A DNA stretch of 64,000 bases, taken from Piper betle (lineage: Eukaryota; Streptophyta; Magnoliopsida; Piperales; Piperaceae). The DNA lies in the NCBI GenBank assembly GCA_033002965.1, contig JAURVB010010996.1, positions 1 through 64,000 of the forward strand, given 5' to 3'. A program made the translations under genes and the position numbers. Every line of letters starts with the position of its first letter. Position 1 is the stretch's first letter. Shown here in pieces: positions 49,005-61,822 of this stretch. Under the pieces are notes generated by a model. That model worked only from the letters and a program-made list of their open reading frames with translations. It had not been told where the DNA came from and did no database searches.

Positions 49005-51410
49005 CGCGGCATCTTTGTGGGCTGTGGCCGTGTGTTGGCTTTGCTAGCCGGTGGGCCTACTCTCATGTGCTCCACATTTTCCGACTGCCCAACCTCTGTG
49101 TGCTTTCTCTTTGAAAAATTTACTGCCTGGTTGTTATTTGGTTTGATGATTGTTGTTATGATTTCTAATCCTTTGCTTTGTTTTGGTGTATGAGTTTTAA
49201 CACTTACTTTATGTAACTTTATGTTTATTGGTTTCTAATATGGTGTGAGCGGCGATCACGAATGATGAATCATGTGAGGGGATCAATGGCGTGTTTTCGT
49301 CGGTTAGTCACTTTTTCCATGGTTTATCCGCCAATTAGTAGTTACCAGTAACGCGAGGGCCGGCCTCGTCACTGGTGAGATTTGTGAGAGTTAGCATTTT
49401 ATGGATTTTCCTATGATCATAATACTATATAATATTAATTGGCCAGTTCGGCCGAATTAGACCACAAAATGAGGCTGGACCTCGGTCAATTGGCGGAGAT
49501 GATCTAGTCATCAAATTCTTGTTTTTCTTTTAAACATAAATCAACTAATAACTTATCTTATCTAAGTTAGGCCATACTAAGCAAGAGAATATTTTAGCCA
49601 TTAGTCAAAATTTTATTCTCTAATAATTAGTACGTACGTTTAACTTTCGGCAATTGATAATTTCAAAACTTTACTCTTATTGTTTAGTAATAACACATTT
49701 AAAGAGGGCTTTTACCCAATTCTATAATTATTAAAAAAGCAAATATTTATGAATTGTCTTCAATATTCTTTAGATGAGGCTTGGTTTTGTGTTTGTATGG
49801 AGTTTTGGAATGTGAAAAAGAGGACAAATTGCTATAAAATATACTTTTTTAAAAAAAATTATTGTGTTTGGTTTGTAATAGAATATGTGAGAATAAAAAT
49901 TGTTCCTTTATGATGAGAGGAATTTTTTTCACAATCATTTTTTATTAAAAATAAGAGTAATAATATTAGAATATTTCACTCTTCCTTTGTGTGACGTAGG
50001 AAACTTTTAACACCCTCTTTGTATAAGTCCATTCATAAGTTTTTTAAATGGGTTGGTTCTAATATCATAATAAAATAAGGCGAGTCATTAGATTACTACC
50101 TAGAACCAGAATGATTTTCCATTTTAGAATGCTTAAACATTTATATTTACTAAGAATTTGTGCATTTTATAAAGAGTTGTGAGACTATTTTAATAAATAA
50201 ACGAGAGAAAATAAAAATAATATTATATGCGTTTTTTCTTTTCTTCTAATCAAAATATATGGAGAAAAATAATTGAAAAAATGATTTATATTTTATTTTC
50301 TTTCATTATTTTCTTCTTTTTGATATTTAAGTTCTTTTATTTTTTTGTCATCCGAATGGAGAGAAAAATGTTTTTTTAAAATAATTAGCTGAACTGACAA
50401 ATTACTTTGTACCATCACAAATGGTTGTTAGCCGTCGGTTGACCATACTTGCCAGGATTGATTAGATGCAACCGTGTGAAACAATTGCTTCATCTAAGTG
50501 GAAGGCAGGAATATTTGTTTAAAAATCACCAAGCAGAGGGGGAGCGTTCGAATCGGGTAGGGCAAAAGGGGCGTCAAAGTGGCCGCCAGCGGAGGTTGGA
50601 TTTGGGTGGGGCGACGGAGGGTCGGACTCACGTGGTCAAAGTGTTCAGTGAGAAGAGGAGGCGAAAATGATGATAGGGTTTTGTCGACTAAATAAGGAAG
50701 TTTAATCTGGTTTGTCCGATTAATCGGACGGTCCTTATTAAATAGTTGCGTTGAAAAAGATTCTTGCTTTGTATTGGGCATCAAGTTTATATAAATTTGA
50801 TTTTATTTAAAATGATGAGAATAATTCAATTTTTATTTATTTTTAATTGAGACTAATGGTAATTAATGAACATGTTTTATTTATTATTTTTAAAAATATT
50901 ATGTATTAATTGATTCTTTTTAAAAAGCCGACTAAAAAACAAAGTTTGTCTATTTGCTGCATAATTAAAAAGAAAAACCCGGCAAAGTTATACATCGTAT
51001 AATTTATACGATTTGTACTTTTTATTTAAAATAAATTTAATAAGTTTTATAATTTAGAATTTATAAAGATAAATAAAACATTTAATAATAAAAATAATTA
51101 TAATATATTTATCAACTCGTGTACATTTTAAAATTTTAAAATAGTGATAACAATATAAAAAATACAAAATTTTATCCATTTAATACATATAAATATTATT
51201 TTATAATAGTTATTAAAAAAATTAAATTAAACATGTAGTTTATACAAATTAAATATGCCTGGGTTTATATAAATTTGTACCTTAAAAATTTAACAATGAG
51301 TGGAAGCTACTGGAAGCTAACTCTCTAGGTCTTCTCCTTCTCCCTCGCCCTTCAATTAGAGAAAACGCGAATCCTTTCATCCAAATTTTGCTCCGGCTGG
51401 GTAGTCGGCC
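49005..51410. other. intergenic DNA between LTPG and HIP
   Basis: Mostly AT-rich. A GC-richer patch at 50540-50660 has short frames on both strands with no family match. The HIP promoter and leader occupy the last 150 nt. Confidence 0.5.
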
Positions 51411-54400
51411 ATGGATCCGTCTAAGGTGAAAGAGCTCAAGCTGTTCGTGGAGCAGGTCCAATCCAACCCTTCCATACTCCGCGACCCATCCCTTCGCTTC
51501 TTCCGCGACTACCTCGAGAGCCTCCACTGCAAGCTCCCTCCTTCTGCTTACCCTCCCACCCACTCCCGTCCTTCTCCGACTCCGGTATTCATCCCTCTGT
51601 ACCAACCCTTTCTTTCACCAGGATCCTTGTTTTTTTTTGAATTATTCTTATTTTAGCATATACGTATGTGATCATTTCTTTTCACATTGGGTGATAGTTG
51701 ATAGATGAGTTCGATTGATGGGGAAGATTGAAGCAATTTCATTCACTAACGGGCGCCAATGTGTGTAAAACCATTGTAAAGACTGAACAAGGAGTTGATC
51801 AGCACGTAATATACAATGATTGAAGTTAATGACGCTTGAAACTAGTATGCGTAGAATGGACGGAAGAGATACAAATGATGTATTACACTGGTTTGATCTT
51901 ATACAAGTAACCGTGCGAACAAGTAATGGACGTCAATAAAGGGGGGAACAATTGACAAACTCACCTAGCGATGTGTATAAGCCAGATGAATACTAATTAC
52001 TTATAGATGCCAATGTGAAGTAAGTCTTCCTCATTATGATTAGGAGCAAACTATGATGTACATGTTTGGGACAGAAAGGATAAAGAGGATAAATAAATAA
52101 TTAGGAATCACCTGATGTTGATTTTCGGTCTTTGAACCCTGGAGAAAACCAAAGTGAATTGAGACTAAGTTGAGGTTAATCCATTGGGTCATGGGGCACA
52201 TTGATCCTATTCCTACCTCATGGATCTCAACACCATAAGAAATTCAAACAATTAGTAAACAGGTGAGCAAAGAGGAGAGGATAGGATGAGACGAGTAACA
52301 TAGGTAGTTTATCAAATAGGGTGGAAGGCGCTAAAGAAGATGAAGGCTCTATAGTATAGGTAGACCGAACCTGGGTTGATGAGACATGGTTGAATCAGTA
52401 TCAGTGGAGATATATGCATTATTTTACAATTCTTATTTATTTATGAATTGCTTGGAAGTGATGACCTTATCCTTCTTATTTGCAATTTCGTAACAGAAAG
52501 ATGAAGTGGATGTGGACATGGAGGAATTTGAAGACGATGAGAATGAAGAAAAAGGTCCAGAAGTCCAGGAATCTGATGATGAGATAATTGAGTCTGATAT
52601 TGAGTTTGAAGGTGACATTGTGGAACCGGACAGTGACTCTCCTGAAACTGTGGTACTAATGGTTTTGTAAATTTGCCTTTTTAGTCATCTTTCATTGCTA
52701 ACCTGCTTTTGAATAGAATTCATCATGCTAGAAGATTTTAATTGATCTTTGCGACAGATGGGTGACCCTTCTGTTGAGGTCACTGAAGAATGCCGAGATG
52801 CTGCTCAAGAAGCCAAGGGAAAAGCCATGGAAGCCATTTCTGAAGGTAATTGTATTCAAAGGATATTTTACTAGTATTGGAACTTGTCATTTGAGACTCA
52901 TAAAATTTCCCGGTGTCAATCCATTTACATTTATCGGAGTCAAATGACAATGGTTCTTCTCAGTTGCAGTTGGTTAACTTTTGTCTATTTACATCAATTT
53001 CAAATGCTCACAGTTGCTAATGCTATTTTGATATTAAATCAGGGAAGTTGGAAGAAGCTATCAAGTATCTTACAGAAGCCATCGTACTGAACCCCACATC
53101 TGCTATTATGTACTCAAATAGAGGTATTTTTGTTTTTGGAGGCATATGTATCTGTTCATGTTCCATCTTGTTGCTCACATTTAGTTTCACGCAGCTAATG
53201 TGTACGTGAAGATGAAGAAACCAAATGCTGCAATCCAAGATGCAAATGCTGCTTTAGAGGTGACTGTCTAGAGTTCTCAATAAATCATGTCATGTGTCCA
53301 GGTTGCAAGCAATGCAAAATTGCTTTCTATGTTAACTGCTCGTCGGCAGTTGTTAGACAAGATGTTACATTTGAAAGTGAAATTTCCATTATTATATAAT
53401 AATTAGCCGAATTTTTCTCTAGACTAAGAGTCTGACTATTTTCAGATTAATCCTGATTCTGCCAAAGGCTATAAAACCCGTGGCATGGCCCTTGCTATGC
53501 TTGGTAAGTGGGAAGAGGCTGCCAAGGATCTTCATTTAGCATCAAAGTTAGATTATGATGAAGAAATCAGCGCCATGCTCAAGAAGGTGAGATAACTGTG
53601 ATGTGAGCAGATCAAGGATACATCATGGAATGGAGACAGCTAAATGTGAAAATTGCTTGAGCAGGTAGAACCAAATGCCCGCAAGATTGAAGAACATCGC
53701 AGGAAATATGATCGCTTGCGCAAAGAGAGAGAGGAGAAGAAGCTTGAACTAGAAAGGCAACGTCGCCGTGCTGAAGCTCAGGTCTTTTTTTCGACCTTCC
53801 ATTTTTATACAATGTGTGGGTTGCCTCACTTTATCCCCTGTTCATATTTTGTCTCTCTTTGCAATGTTGTGCAGGCTGCTTATGAGAAGGCCAAAAAACA
53901 AGAACAGACATCTTCAGGCAGACCTCATGGAGGAATGCCTGGTGGCATGCCTGGAGGTTTTCCTGGAGATATGCCAGGGGGATTTCCAGGTGGCATGCCC
54001 GGGGGATTTCCTGGTGCCATGCCAGGAGGCACGCCTGGGAATATTGACATGAGCAAGATACTCAATGTAAGTGTCTGGTTTTTGTCATGGTTTCTATTTT
54101 TCATAGCCAATTATATTTTTGTCCAACTGGACACGCCCTCATAAAGATGTATCATGTTTGTCACTCGCTGCAAGGCATATACTTACAGTTTACTGGCATT
54201 TTGTGCAAACTTGACAGGATCCTGAGCTAATGGCAGCATTTAAGGATCCAGAGATCATGGCAGCTCTTCAAGATGGTAAACAATTTTCTTGTTTTTTCTG
54301 ACTATTTTTTTTAGAGAGAGATGCATTGGATAGCTCATTTTTACAATTCATTGCTCTATTTGTTTCCTTTAAACGGTAGTTGTGATATCAATCTCTGAAT

Positions 54401-54512
54401 GTTTGTGGTTGCAGTTATGAAAAATCCAGCAAATTTTGCAAAGCATCAATCAAATCCGAAGGTGGCTCCTATCATTGCCAAAATGATGAACAAGTTTGCA
54501 GGGCCCAAGTGA
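51411..54512 (+). CDS. HIP: Hsp70-interacting protein, FAM10/HIP family
   Basis: Cytosolic co-chaperone that binds the ATPase domain of Hsp70 through TPR repeats and stabilises its ADP state. Ten exons join in phase: 51411-51584, 52497-52652, 52758-52845, 53043-53123, 53195-53259, 53446-53586, 53665-53781, 53875-54066, 54218-54275 and 54415-54512 (389 residues). The N-terminal dimerisation segment starts [20 protein letters not shown]. An acidic linker is at about 59-110. Three TPR units at about 118-230 include [20 protein letters not shown] and [21 protein letters not shown] charged helix with [20 protein letters not shown] is at about 240-285. A GGMPGG/GGFPG repeat zone is at about 290-332. 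The C-terminal STI1/DP domain has [17 protein letters not shown]. The exon 2 end could be 52649 or 52652 (both in phase). No defects. Confidence 0.95.
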
Positions 54513-55230
54513 AAAACAACCTGTAGGAGGTTGAAGCCTGAATCAAAGAAGGGGAATTGTACTGTTACATTGTCTCGTTTATGTGTTAGCTTTCGTGATC
54601 CTTGTTAACTCGCAAAGTAAACCAAGGATATTTATGCACTTGATGAGGGGATAATATGTCAGGCGTTTGGTTTCTACTTTGGGTTGCAACTGTTACTCAT
54701 TGTTACTTCCCATCACTTGGCATCCGAGATGTGGAATCCCTCGTGCTTACTTGAAATGAACTAAATTTCTTTACTCATGCTAATTTTTTGAATAAATTGT
54801 TGCTTGTAAGTTTAAATCCTGAGCTGCTGTAGAGGCCGAGCGAGAATCTATGCGTATAAGATAAAAAGGCCGGCCACAGACCTCGCGAATGGGAGCTCTT
54901 GTGGACCCTAGAAACGACAGGTTCTAGATTTACCCATGAATACACCCACAAAACAGACAAGTAATCGCTGCCTCTGGCTGCCGGTGTCAAGGGGCAGTTG
55001 ATGATGCAGGCATTTGATGAAAGGAAAGGAAGAACAGGGATGGACAAGAACACCACTTGAAGGAACTAAATTTGATATGGTAGGGACGATTTCTACTACG
55101 TATTGTAACAGCAACAGGTTACACAGAAAAAAAAATCTGACTATAGCATTCTTATGGCCGGCTTTATCACAGTATTCTGTGACAAATACAAGAAAGATTT
55201 CTTCAACACCTATGTGACAACTGATCTAGG
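54513..55230. other. HIP 3' flank
   Basis: 3' UTR and downstream sequence of the HIP gene. No further gene is recognised before the copia fragment. Confidence 0.5.
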
Positions 55231-55234
55231 TGTG

Positions 55235-55740
55235 GTGAAGAAATCTTTACATGGGGTAGCATGAAACGATGCGCTAGAATCAATCACCCAACTAATATCA
55301 TCATTAGTTGTCAAACAATCATTTCCTTCATCAAGTATGATTAGTATATCTTCTGTTGCAACATTGGTAGTCTTATCATCTTCACTCTTATTGTTTCATC
55401 AAGATCACCATGGAGAAATGCAGTCTTCACATCTAACTGTTCAACCTCTACACCATACCTTCCTTGAAGCATCATCAATACAAGTGACAAAATAAGAGGC
55501 TCTACCAAAAGACTTTATCTCCATTGGACCACATACATCAGAATGTACAAGTTCAAGTATTTGTGTCTTCCTTTTGCTAGTAGATACAAAAGAAGCCTTA
55601 CGTTGTTTTCCAGCCAAACAATGATCACAAGAGCTTAGTGTTGTTTGATCAAGTTGTGGAAGATAGTTCTTCTTTTTCAAAAATTCTAGCCCCTTTTCAC
55701 TCATGTGTCCCAACCTTCTATGCCACAAATCAGCTGTGAG
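55235..55740 (-). mobile_element. copia retrotransposon fragment (integrase and RT pieces)
   Basis: On the minus strand, 55728-55441 encodes the GAG-pre-integrase/integrase start: MWHRRLGHMSEKGLEFLKKK, a CDHCLAGKQRK zinc-finger-like stretch and LVHSDVCGPMEIKSFGRASY. It runs directly into a reverse-transcriptase block (VEQLDVKTAFLHGDLDE) at about 55440-55391. In a complete element these lie more than 1 kb apart, so the middle is deleted. No LTRs or PBS are seen next to it. Confidence 0.75.
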
Positions 55741-57603
55741 AGTAGTAGAGGTAACTTGTTCAAGGTGTAGCTGAACAATGGCTTGTTGAGCATCACCACA
55801 GGGACCTGGTGTGGAACAGACCTCGGATCCCCTATCACTTCTTCTCTCACTGCAGTTGTAATGGGCTGTCTGAGTGCAAGTGCTTGCTTGGCACCCAGCT
55901 GACCAGGATGGCGAAGTGTAGTGATGCCGAATGCGGTGAGGGGGACAAGTTCAGGAGCTTGGGGCTGATCAAGTTGTTGGATCTTCCCATCTCCAAGTTG
56001 AATGTGAGTACGGGAGAGTGTGCGAGCAATGTTTAATGAATTGTTCCTATGGTGCGTATTCCAACCTCAGTTTTGGGTTTTCTCCCAGGTGGGTGCACTA
56101 TTTGAGCCAGAGGGTAGACAGTTGCTAATTGAGAAAATCCGTAAAGGGAATTGTGTCGAAGAGGCATGACGAGTCACATTCAAGAAAGTGGTAAGGCTGA
56201 TTGATGCTAATGAGGTGTAGCATTTTCAGGCAGGTGGGTCAAAGACCCGTAATCGAGCTGACTTAAGTATGCTTGTATGAGCCTTGGTTATTGATGGGTT
56301 GTGTTGTGATTGATGGGAGCAAGGATGCACATGTGTGGAAATTTTTCCAAGGTGTTTCTCATGCTCGGGAAGGGGAGAATTGTTGAGATATTCCCTCCCA
56401 TGAGAAAGCGTTCAGTCACATTGAAAATCGTGAAGACATGAAGATAAACCAAGAGGTACGACGAATTCGATGAGAATTTGTGGAATACGTGAAGAGACTC
56501 ATTAGTGAGGATTCCAATACTCAAGAAGTAGTGTTTGGAGTTGGCTCTTCACTTCCAAGTGGTATTCATATCTCTAGTCTATAAATATGTGATTAGAGGT
56601 ATGTGTTCGGTGTGCTTTCCCTTTGGGGAAGTTCCATGGAGTGTTCTTCTTTATGGGAAACTTGAGGGATTACAGATCTAGACAAGGTCACTATTGGTAG
56701 TGCATGTGGGAGAAGAAAGTGAAATTGTTTGTTGTGAGGTGAAGATATGGTTTCGGGTTCTTCGACAAGATCAACAGTAGTTAATTTCTTTTCTTTCTCT
56801 ACCTTTGTCTGTAGATTGTAATTGGGAGTAGTGTTACTCTTTTGGGTGGAGTTTTCCACATTTTGGTAGAGTTTCTACTTTTATTGGGGTGAAGTTTTTC
56901 ACAATTTGGTAGAATTTTCTACATGTCTTGGGTGGAGTTTTTCTACATATAACGGGGAGTGGTTTCACTCACAAGGGGAGAGTTTGGAGAAGTTTTTCAT
57001 CATCTCAAGTTGAAGTGGGGTCGTAATCCAGGGTGTGAGATTGATCCATTTTTTTATTTGAGGTGTATGTTAGTTTTCTCAATTTCTCAAGAATTGTATC
57101 TTTTAGATCTTGTTATTGATCTGATTTAGGTTAGGAGAGTTTTCTCAAATTTTATTTTGATACTTGATTGTAAGAGATTTCTTAATCAAAGTTGATCGAG
57201 TAGGTTGGTTTCTTTTTCTAAATTGGGAAGAAAGTTTCCATCCATTTTTATCTTGGGTGTCTCCTATTCATTTCATCGAGTAGGGAAATATTTTCTGGCT
57301 TGTTTTTGCTGGAGTGTATATTTCCCAACAACTCCATACTCTAACGTAGAATTTCCCTTTGTTCCATAGTTGACTTTTCAAGGCAAGTAGCCAATACCAC
57401 TACAAGATACAAAATATTCTTCAGACTCATCTATATTAGCCATGTACATTTTAATGATATAGCTATGCCAAAGTTTAAAATTGAAAAAAGTGATGGGGAA
57501 GTTAATTAAATGGCAACTAGATGCACTTTTTAGGAGATTTCAATACCATGTGAAAAATGATATTTTTACGAATAAAAAGTGGGGATTTGCATAAGTACAA
57601 CAC
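55741..57603. other. unexplained AT-rich tract, possibly LTR-derived
   Basis: No coding region can be supported. A TATA-like TCTATAAATATGTG at about 56580 and a degenerate repeat of GGTGGAGTTTTTC...TTTGGTAGAATTTTCTAC at about 56840-56960 are the only structure. It lies between the copia fragment and the truncated end of the photolyase-like relic, so it may be retroelement-derived. That is a guess. Confidence 0.35.
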
Positions 57604-60496
57604 CTCCATTGAAATTACGACTTCAACTGCAGACGCCACAGTAGCTGCTGAATAACCAAATGGATTTAGAAACCCTGCATTTCAATCTTTTTCGTACTTG
57701 ATTGCATCATAATGCACTTTCCTTCTTGAAACAGTGCCAAGTTTAAGGGCAGATCCAAACATGGCACCAAATGAGGTACCTTTCCTGCTTTCCGTATACC
57801 ATACTTTCTCATGCAATCTGTCAATATATCAAACAAAATAAGAAAAATGACAATAAAGATGCATACTGTAAGAACACAAAAAGCAGTTGGAGGAAGTGAA
57901 GTAAGAAAATGTACACACAAGCTTATGTTCAGCTTACTCTTGCCAGTCATCTCTGGAAGTCCCTTCAAGACATCTTAAATAAGCATCTAATGCATCCAAC
58001 ACAAAAACTGTTCCCCCCACAACCTCCTGTCCAGCTGCTGACAAGAAAAGGACTTCTGTAATCCTTGGGATTCCATGACTGTGTCTCCACCACAGATGGG
58101 GGCCCCAACGCAATTGAAGGTCTTTGATTTCAAAATGCTTTCCACAGAAATTGCTTTATTGGACACCCAACCTTCATCAAATTTTAATGGATTAGTGCTG
58201 ACATAATGCTTCAAGTCATCATATGTGGGTAAGCTTCCTGGTGCAAAGAGTGGCAAATATATTCTGAAGAGTAAACTAAAAATTGTCCAACATGAAAGGG
58301 ACAGTCATTAAACAAAGGGCATGTCTAACAGCTACAGCACAATAAAAAAGTCGTAATCACTCAGTTCATTCTTTGAAGCACTGGTTCTAGACCCCTAAAA
58401 TTTTTAATACAAACCTTACTAGTGTAATCGGGTAAACACTAAACAATCTCAAAGTTCAAAGAAGCAAACCATATAAAATATGAAAGAATCGTGAAATCCA
58501 ATTGCAAAACAAAGGCATTTTAATCCTTAAAAATTCTCAAAGCTCATCAACCACTGTCTGGAGTAAGATTCGATGCCGGTAAGCCCGGAGATGAAAGTGG
58601 CAGAGTCAAAAGGAAGTTTTAGCTTTTGAAAATGTTGGTATGATATGGGAAATGCTTCCAGGTCCTGAAAACAAACGTAAGCTTAATATAAAGAGCTATA
58701 GATCATTATTTTAAAATGCAATGAATAAAACAAGTACAATTATGGTCAACCAACCAATCCACTATAAGAGAGGTAGCACTGACTGGGAAGTAAAGACATC
58801 CACTTGAAAGGCGAAAATATTGATGCAAGAAATGTAAGTAGATACACTGGGCGTGCAAACTTACTTCAAAGTCAAAGAATGGAGTTCACCATAAGACAAA
58901 CTTGGGGCTTCCCTTTGCTAATTTACAAGAGAATCCTTGACAAGATTCAACAACTGGCACAGTTCATACTCAACTTCATGCTCCGCAAATATATGGGTAG
59001 CCTTCACCTATATAAAAAATACAGTCATTGCAATGATGATGATTGTTACAAACTGCAACCGTTTGACATTTTCACGCTACAATGCAAATATCTAGCATAT
59101 TCGGCACAACCTCATTTACAAGTTTTAGTATTGCATCTTCTGCAGGTCCATACCCAATAAGCAGACCAGATGCATGGGCTTGCAAAGATTTCTTCAAATC
59201 ATTTAGGGCCAATAGGACATGTTTGAGCATGTTATCAGAAAAACGTGCAAATATAATAGGTTTAAAAACAGTAAGGACTGAAGCCTGTCCGATCTCACAA
59301 TTTTTTGTCACAAATTTAAAAGGTTTTCTAAAGTTTTGAGCAAGAAATTTCCTTCTAATGCTTAATTTATTGAAGGAAAATTTATTACATTCTTCAAATC
59401 TTCATGCCAACCAAACAATCGGAAAAAAGAAAGAAAGAAAAGATAGTCAAATTTCCTGCTCTTTCACATTTTTTACCGGCTAACGAAACACACACCAATA
59501 ACTTAACAGTAGCCTCCAAAGGTGTGTAACAATCATGGTTGCAAAAATTGAAATTGGAATTGGAATCGGAATTAGTTTTCGAAGGAGTCGGAATCGAAAT
59601 CAGTTTAAATCGGACAAGAATCGGTTCAATTGAATTGGTCTGAATATATAAAAACTAGATATTAATGTGATTTTAATATTATTATGTGTATTATATTTTA
59701 TAATATTTTTCATATTTTTTGGATTTTTTAAAATTATTTTTTACTCTGGTCGGAATCGAGTCAATTTTTAATTACGAAAATACCAATCCCGCTTTTCACC
59801 CCCACTGTCGTCGCCCTGCCTCCCCTGTCGGCCCTGCTACGCCCGGACTCCCCACGCTCACGCCCTCGCTCCTGTCCCGCCTTGCCGGAGCGAATGGTGT
59901 GCCGACAACAGTGGCGGAAGGAGAACAAGAGGTATTTTCATCATTATAAACTTTAAATTCCTATTTTACCCATACATAAATAATTTATATAATATAAAAC
60001 TAAAGGTATTTTAGTAATTTATCTAAACCGATTCAAAAATTGATTCCACCCAAATTTAATGCGGATTTTGCCCAATCCGATTTAAATCGGTGGAATCGGC
60101 GGATTTTTAACAACTCGTTTCGCTCCTCTTGGAGGCAAATTCACATAAACATAGAGCAATGAAACTTCTCACCACCTACGCGGTCTCTTTAAAAATAATA
60201 GACGATGAATACAAATTGCAGCTTATCATCGGCAACTAAAACTGTAATTGCATTTACGGGAGAGAATGCGGTGGTCGAAGACATAGAAGGGGACGAGGGA
60301 GGATAAGGCCGGGGTGGTCGTGTATCTTGAGGTCGTGCTTAAGCCAGACAAGCGCGATGCTCCCCTCTCCGGCCAACGCCGCGGCGCGGGGCGAGAGGGA
60401 GCAGCGGCGGCGGGCCAGGCGGGGTGGGAAGGGGGGAGAGGAAGGACGGGCGGTGGAGGAGGAGGAGCGCCATTGGGGATGGGGAGGGACATCCAT
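57604..60496 (-). pseudogene. broken photolyase/cryptochrome-like gene of the photolyase-hydrolase fusion type
   Basis: Relic of the plant gene type with a photolyase-homologous N-terminal half and an alpha/beta-hydrolase C-terminal half. Exon pieces in transcript order: 60496-60258 (IALVWLKHDLKIHDHPGL, then frame-shifted VPFYVFDHRILS), 59277-59111 (FSDNMLKHVLLALNDLKKSL), 59007-58865 (VKATHIFAEHEVEYEL, then KFVLW-stop-TPFFDFE), 58664-58545 (HFQKLKLP), 58237-57938 (GSLPTYDDLKHYVSTNPLKF, frame-shifted EVVGGTVFVLDALDAYLR) and 57817-57604 (TSFGAMFGSALKLGTVSRRK, stop, NAGFLNPFGYSAATVA). Damage: at least three frameshifts, TGA at 58888-58886 and at 57684-57682 where the family has Arg, an AC instead of AG at the natural second-exon acceptor (59246-59245), and complete loss of the hydrolase half. 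Not functional as read. Confidence 0.8.
59534..60117 (+). mobile_element. GGAATC-rich inverted-repeat element, copy C
   Basis: About 580 bp inside the first intron of the photolyase-like relic. It starts CATGGTTGCAAAAATTG and ends GGCGGATTTTTAACAAC, an imperfect inverted repeat. Inside are GGAATCGGAATT runs, the AT-rich block with ATTATGTGTATTATA (also in copies A and B), a GC-rich core at 59800-59900, and GGTATTTTAGTAATTT at about 60005. It is shorter than copies A and B because the core is smaller. No coding capacity. Confidence 0.65.
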
Positions 60497-61822
60497 GATC
60501 GAAGGAAGAAGGGAAGAGGGATTCAGAAATGGGGAGAAGAATCACATGGATGGATTTGGCGGGAGAGGGAAGGTGTCGAAGAGAAATAAGCGAACAGAAA
60601 TTTCTGATCTTTGTTTGTTTGTTGTGGTCGGGGTGGGATGTCGGCCGTTGACTGTGGTCCCCTATATTTTGACTTATTATTACTAGTTAAATAGAAAAAA
60701 TTAATTTCATCAAAAATTATTTTATTGGCGGGCAATGTTGGTTGGAAAATCCTTTTTAACGTGGTCGGGGGTCGAAATATTATTTTTATTTTATACTTTT
60801 TTACTCTTTAGTTGCTTTCTCAATTAGAAAATACATTGTTTTTTATGTAAAAAATAATATTTCAATTCACAAAATTACACTCCTTTTCCTTTTTTAAGAT
60901 TTTTTACGACAATTGAAATCAAAATCAAAATCCCCGGCACTTCTTAATATTTGACGATATAATTGTTATGATATAACGACAACGTTTAACTTTTTAAAAT
61001 GTATGTACTTTAAGTTTAATTGTTAATGTAAACTCTTCGAGAGACAGTATCATGCGCGGCCTATATCGGATGAAAGAAACTTATATGATATTATTTTATT
61101 GATCAGATTGTGAGAATAATCTGTTTGTAAAGAAGAGTCAGGCTTACATGAAAAGTAAAGAAAAGTTACACTGCTTGTCTGTAAATGGGCGTGACTTTTT
61201 GTATAGAACAAGTTTGTGTGTAATTGGGAGCTTGTTTAGACATCCCCTTTCATAGATAAGAAAGGATTATCGTAAAAAAGAGTCCATGGGCTAAGTTCTA
61301 CTCGCAGGTGACTAGGTAGCCACTGATGTGATTTTTATTTACCGGTAATAGATGTCTAATTATATTGCCATTCTCATCATTAAAAAAATATTAAAAACTA
61401 TAAGTGATATAATAATCAATTGAAGTGGCGACCACTTACGTGAATCATCAAAGAATCAAGTAAGATTTGGTATATATGAATGGTAGAATCAATTACCGAT
61501 TGTAGATTTATGCTAAATGTGTATTGTTTACTCGAATGGTGAAGGAGCTGAGTTAAACTAGCTAAAAAATCAGGCTGATTCAAACTAATAATTTTCACAA
61601 CGTAAACAAACAGTACGCATACCAAAAGCCACAGTGGCCGGAAACAGACATTGAAAAAATGGAATTGCATACGAAGGTTACACATTGAACGGAGCTCAAC
61701 CAAGCATTATGTCTGGGGCGACATCAAAGAATCGCCAATTATGTATACTTCATTATTAGCAGGTAAAGTAAAACGGTGACTGAATCACAAACAATAATCT
61801 AAAGGAAAGTGGCAAATTGAGC
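60497..61822. other. intergenic DNA
   Basis: The old promoter region of the photolyase-like relic, then AT-rich DNA and the 3' flank of the small LTP-like gene. No gene is seen; the open frames overlapping 60490-60735 are unconvincing. Confidence 0.5.

Noticed and set aside
55809..56036. Cys-rich plus-strand frame of 75 codons
   Set aside because: Cysteine spacing matches no known family and the frame lies within retroelement-derived DNA.
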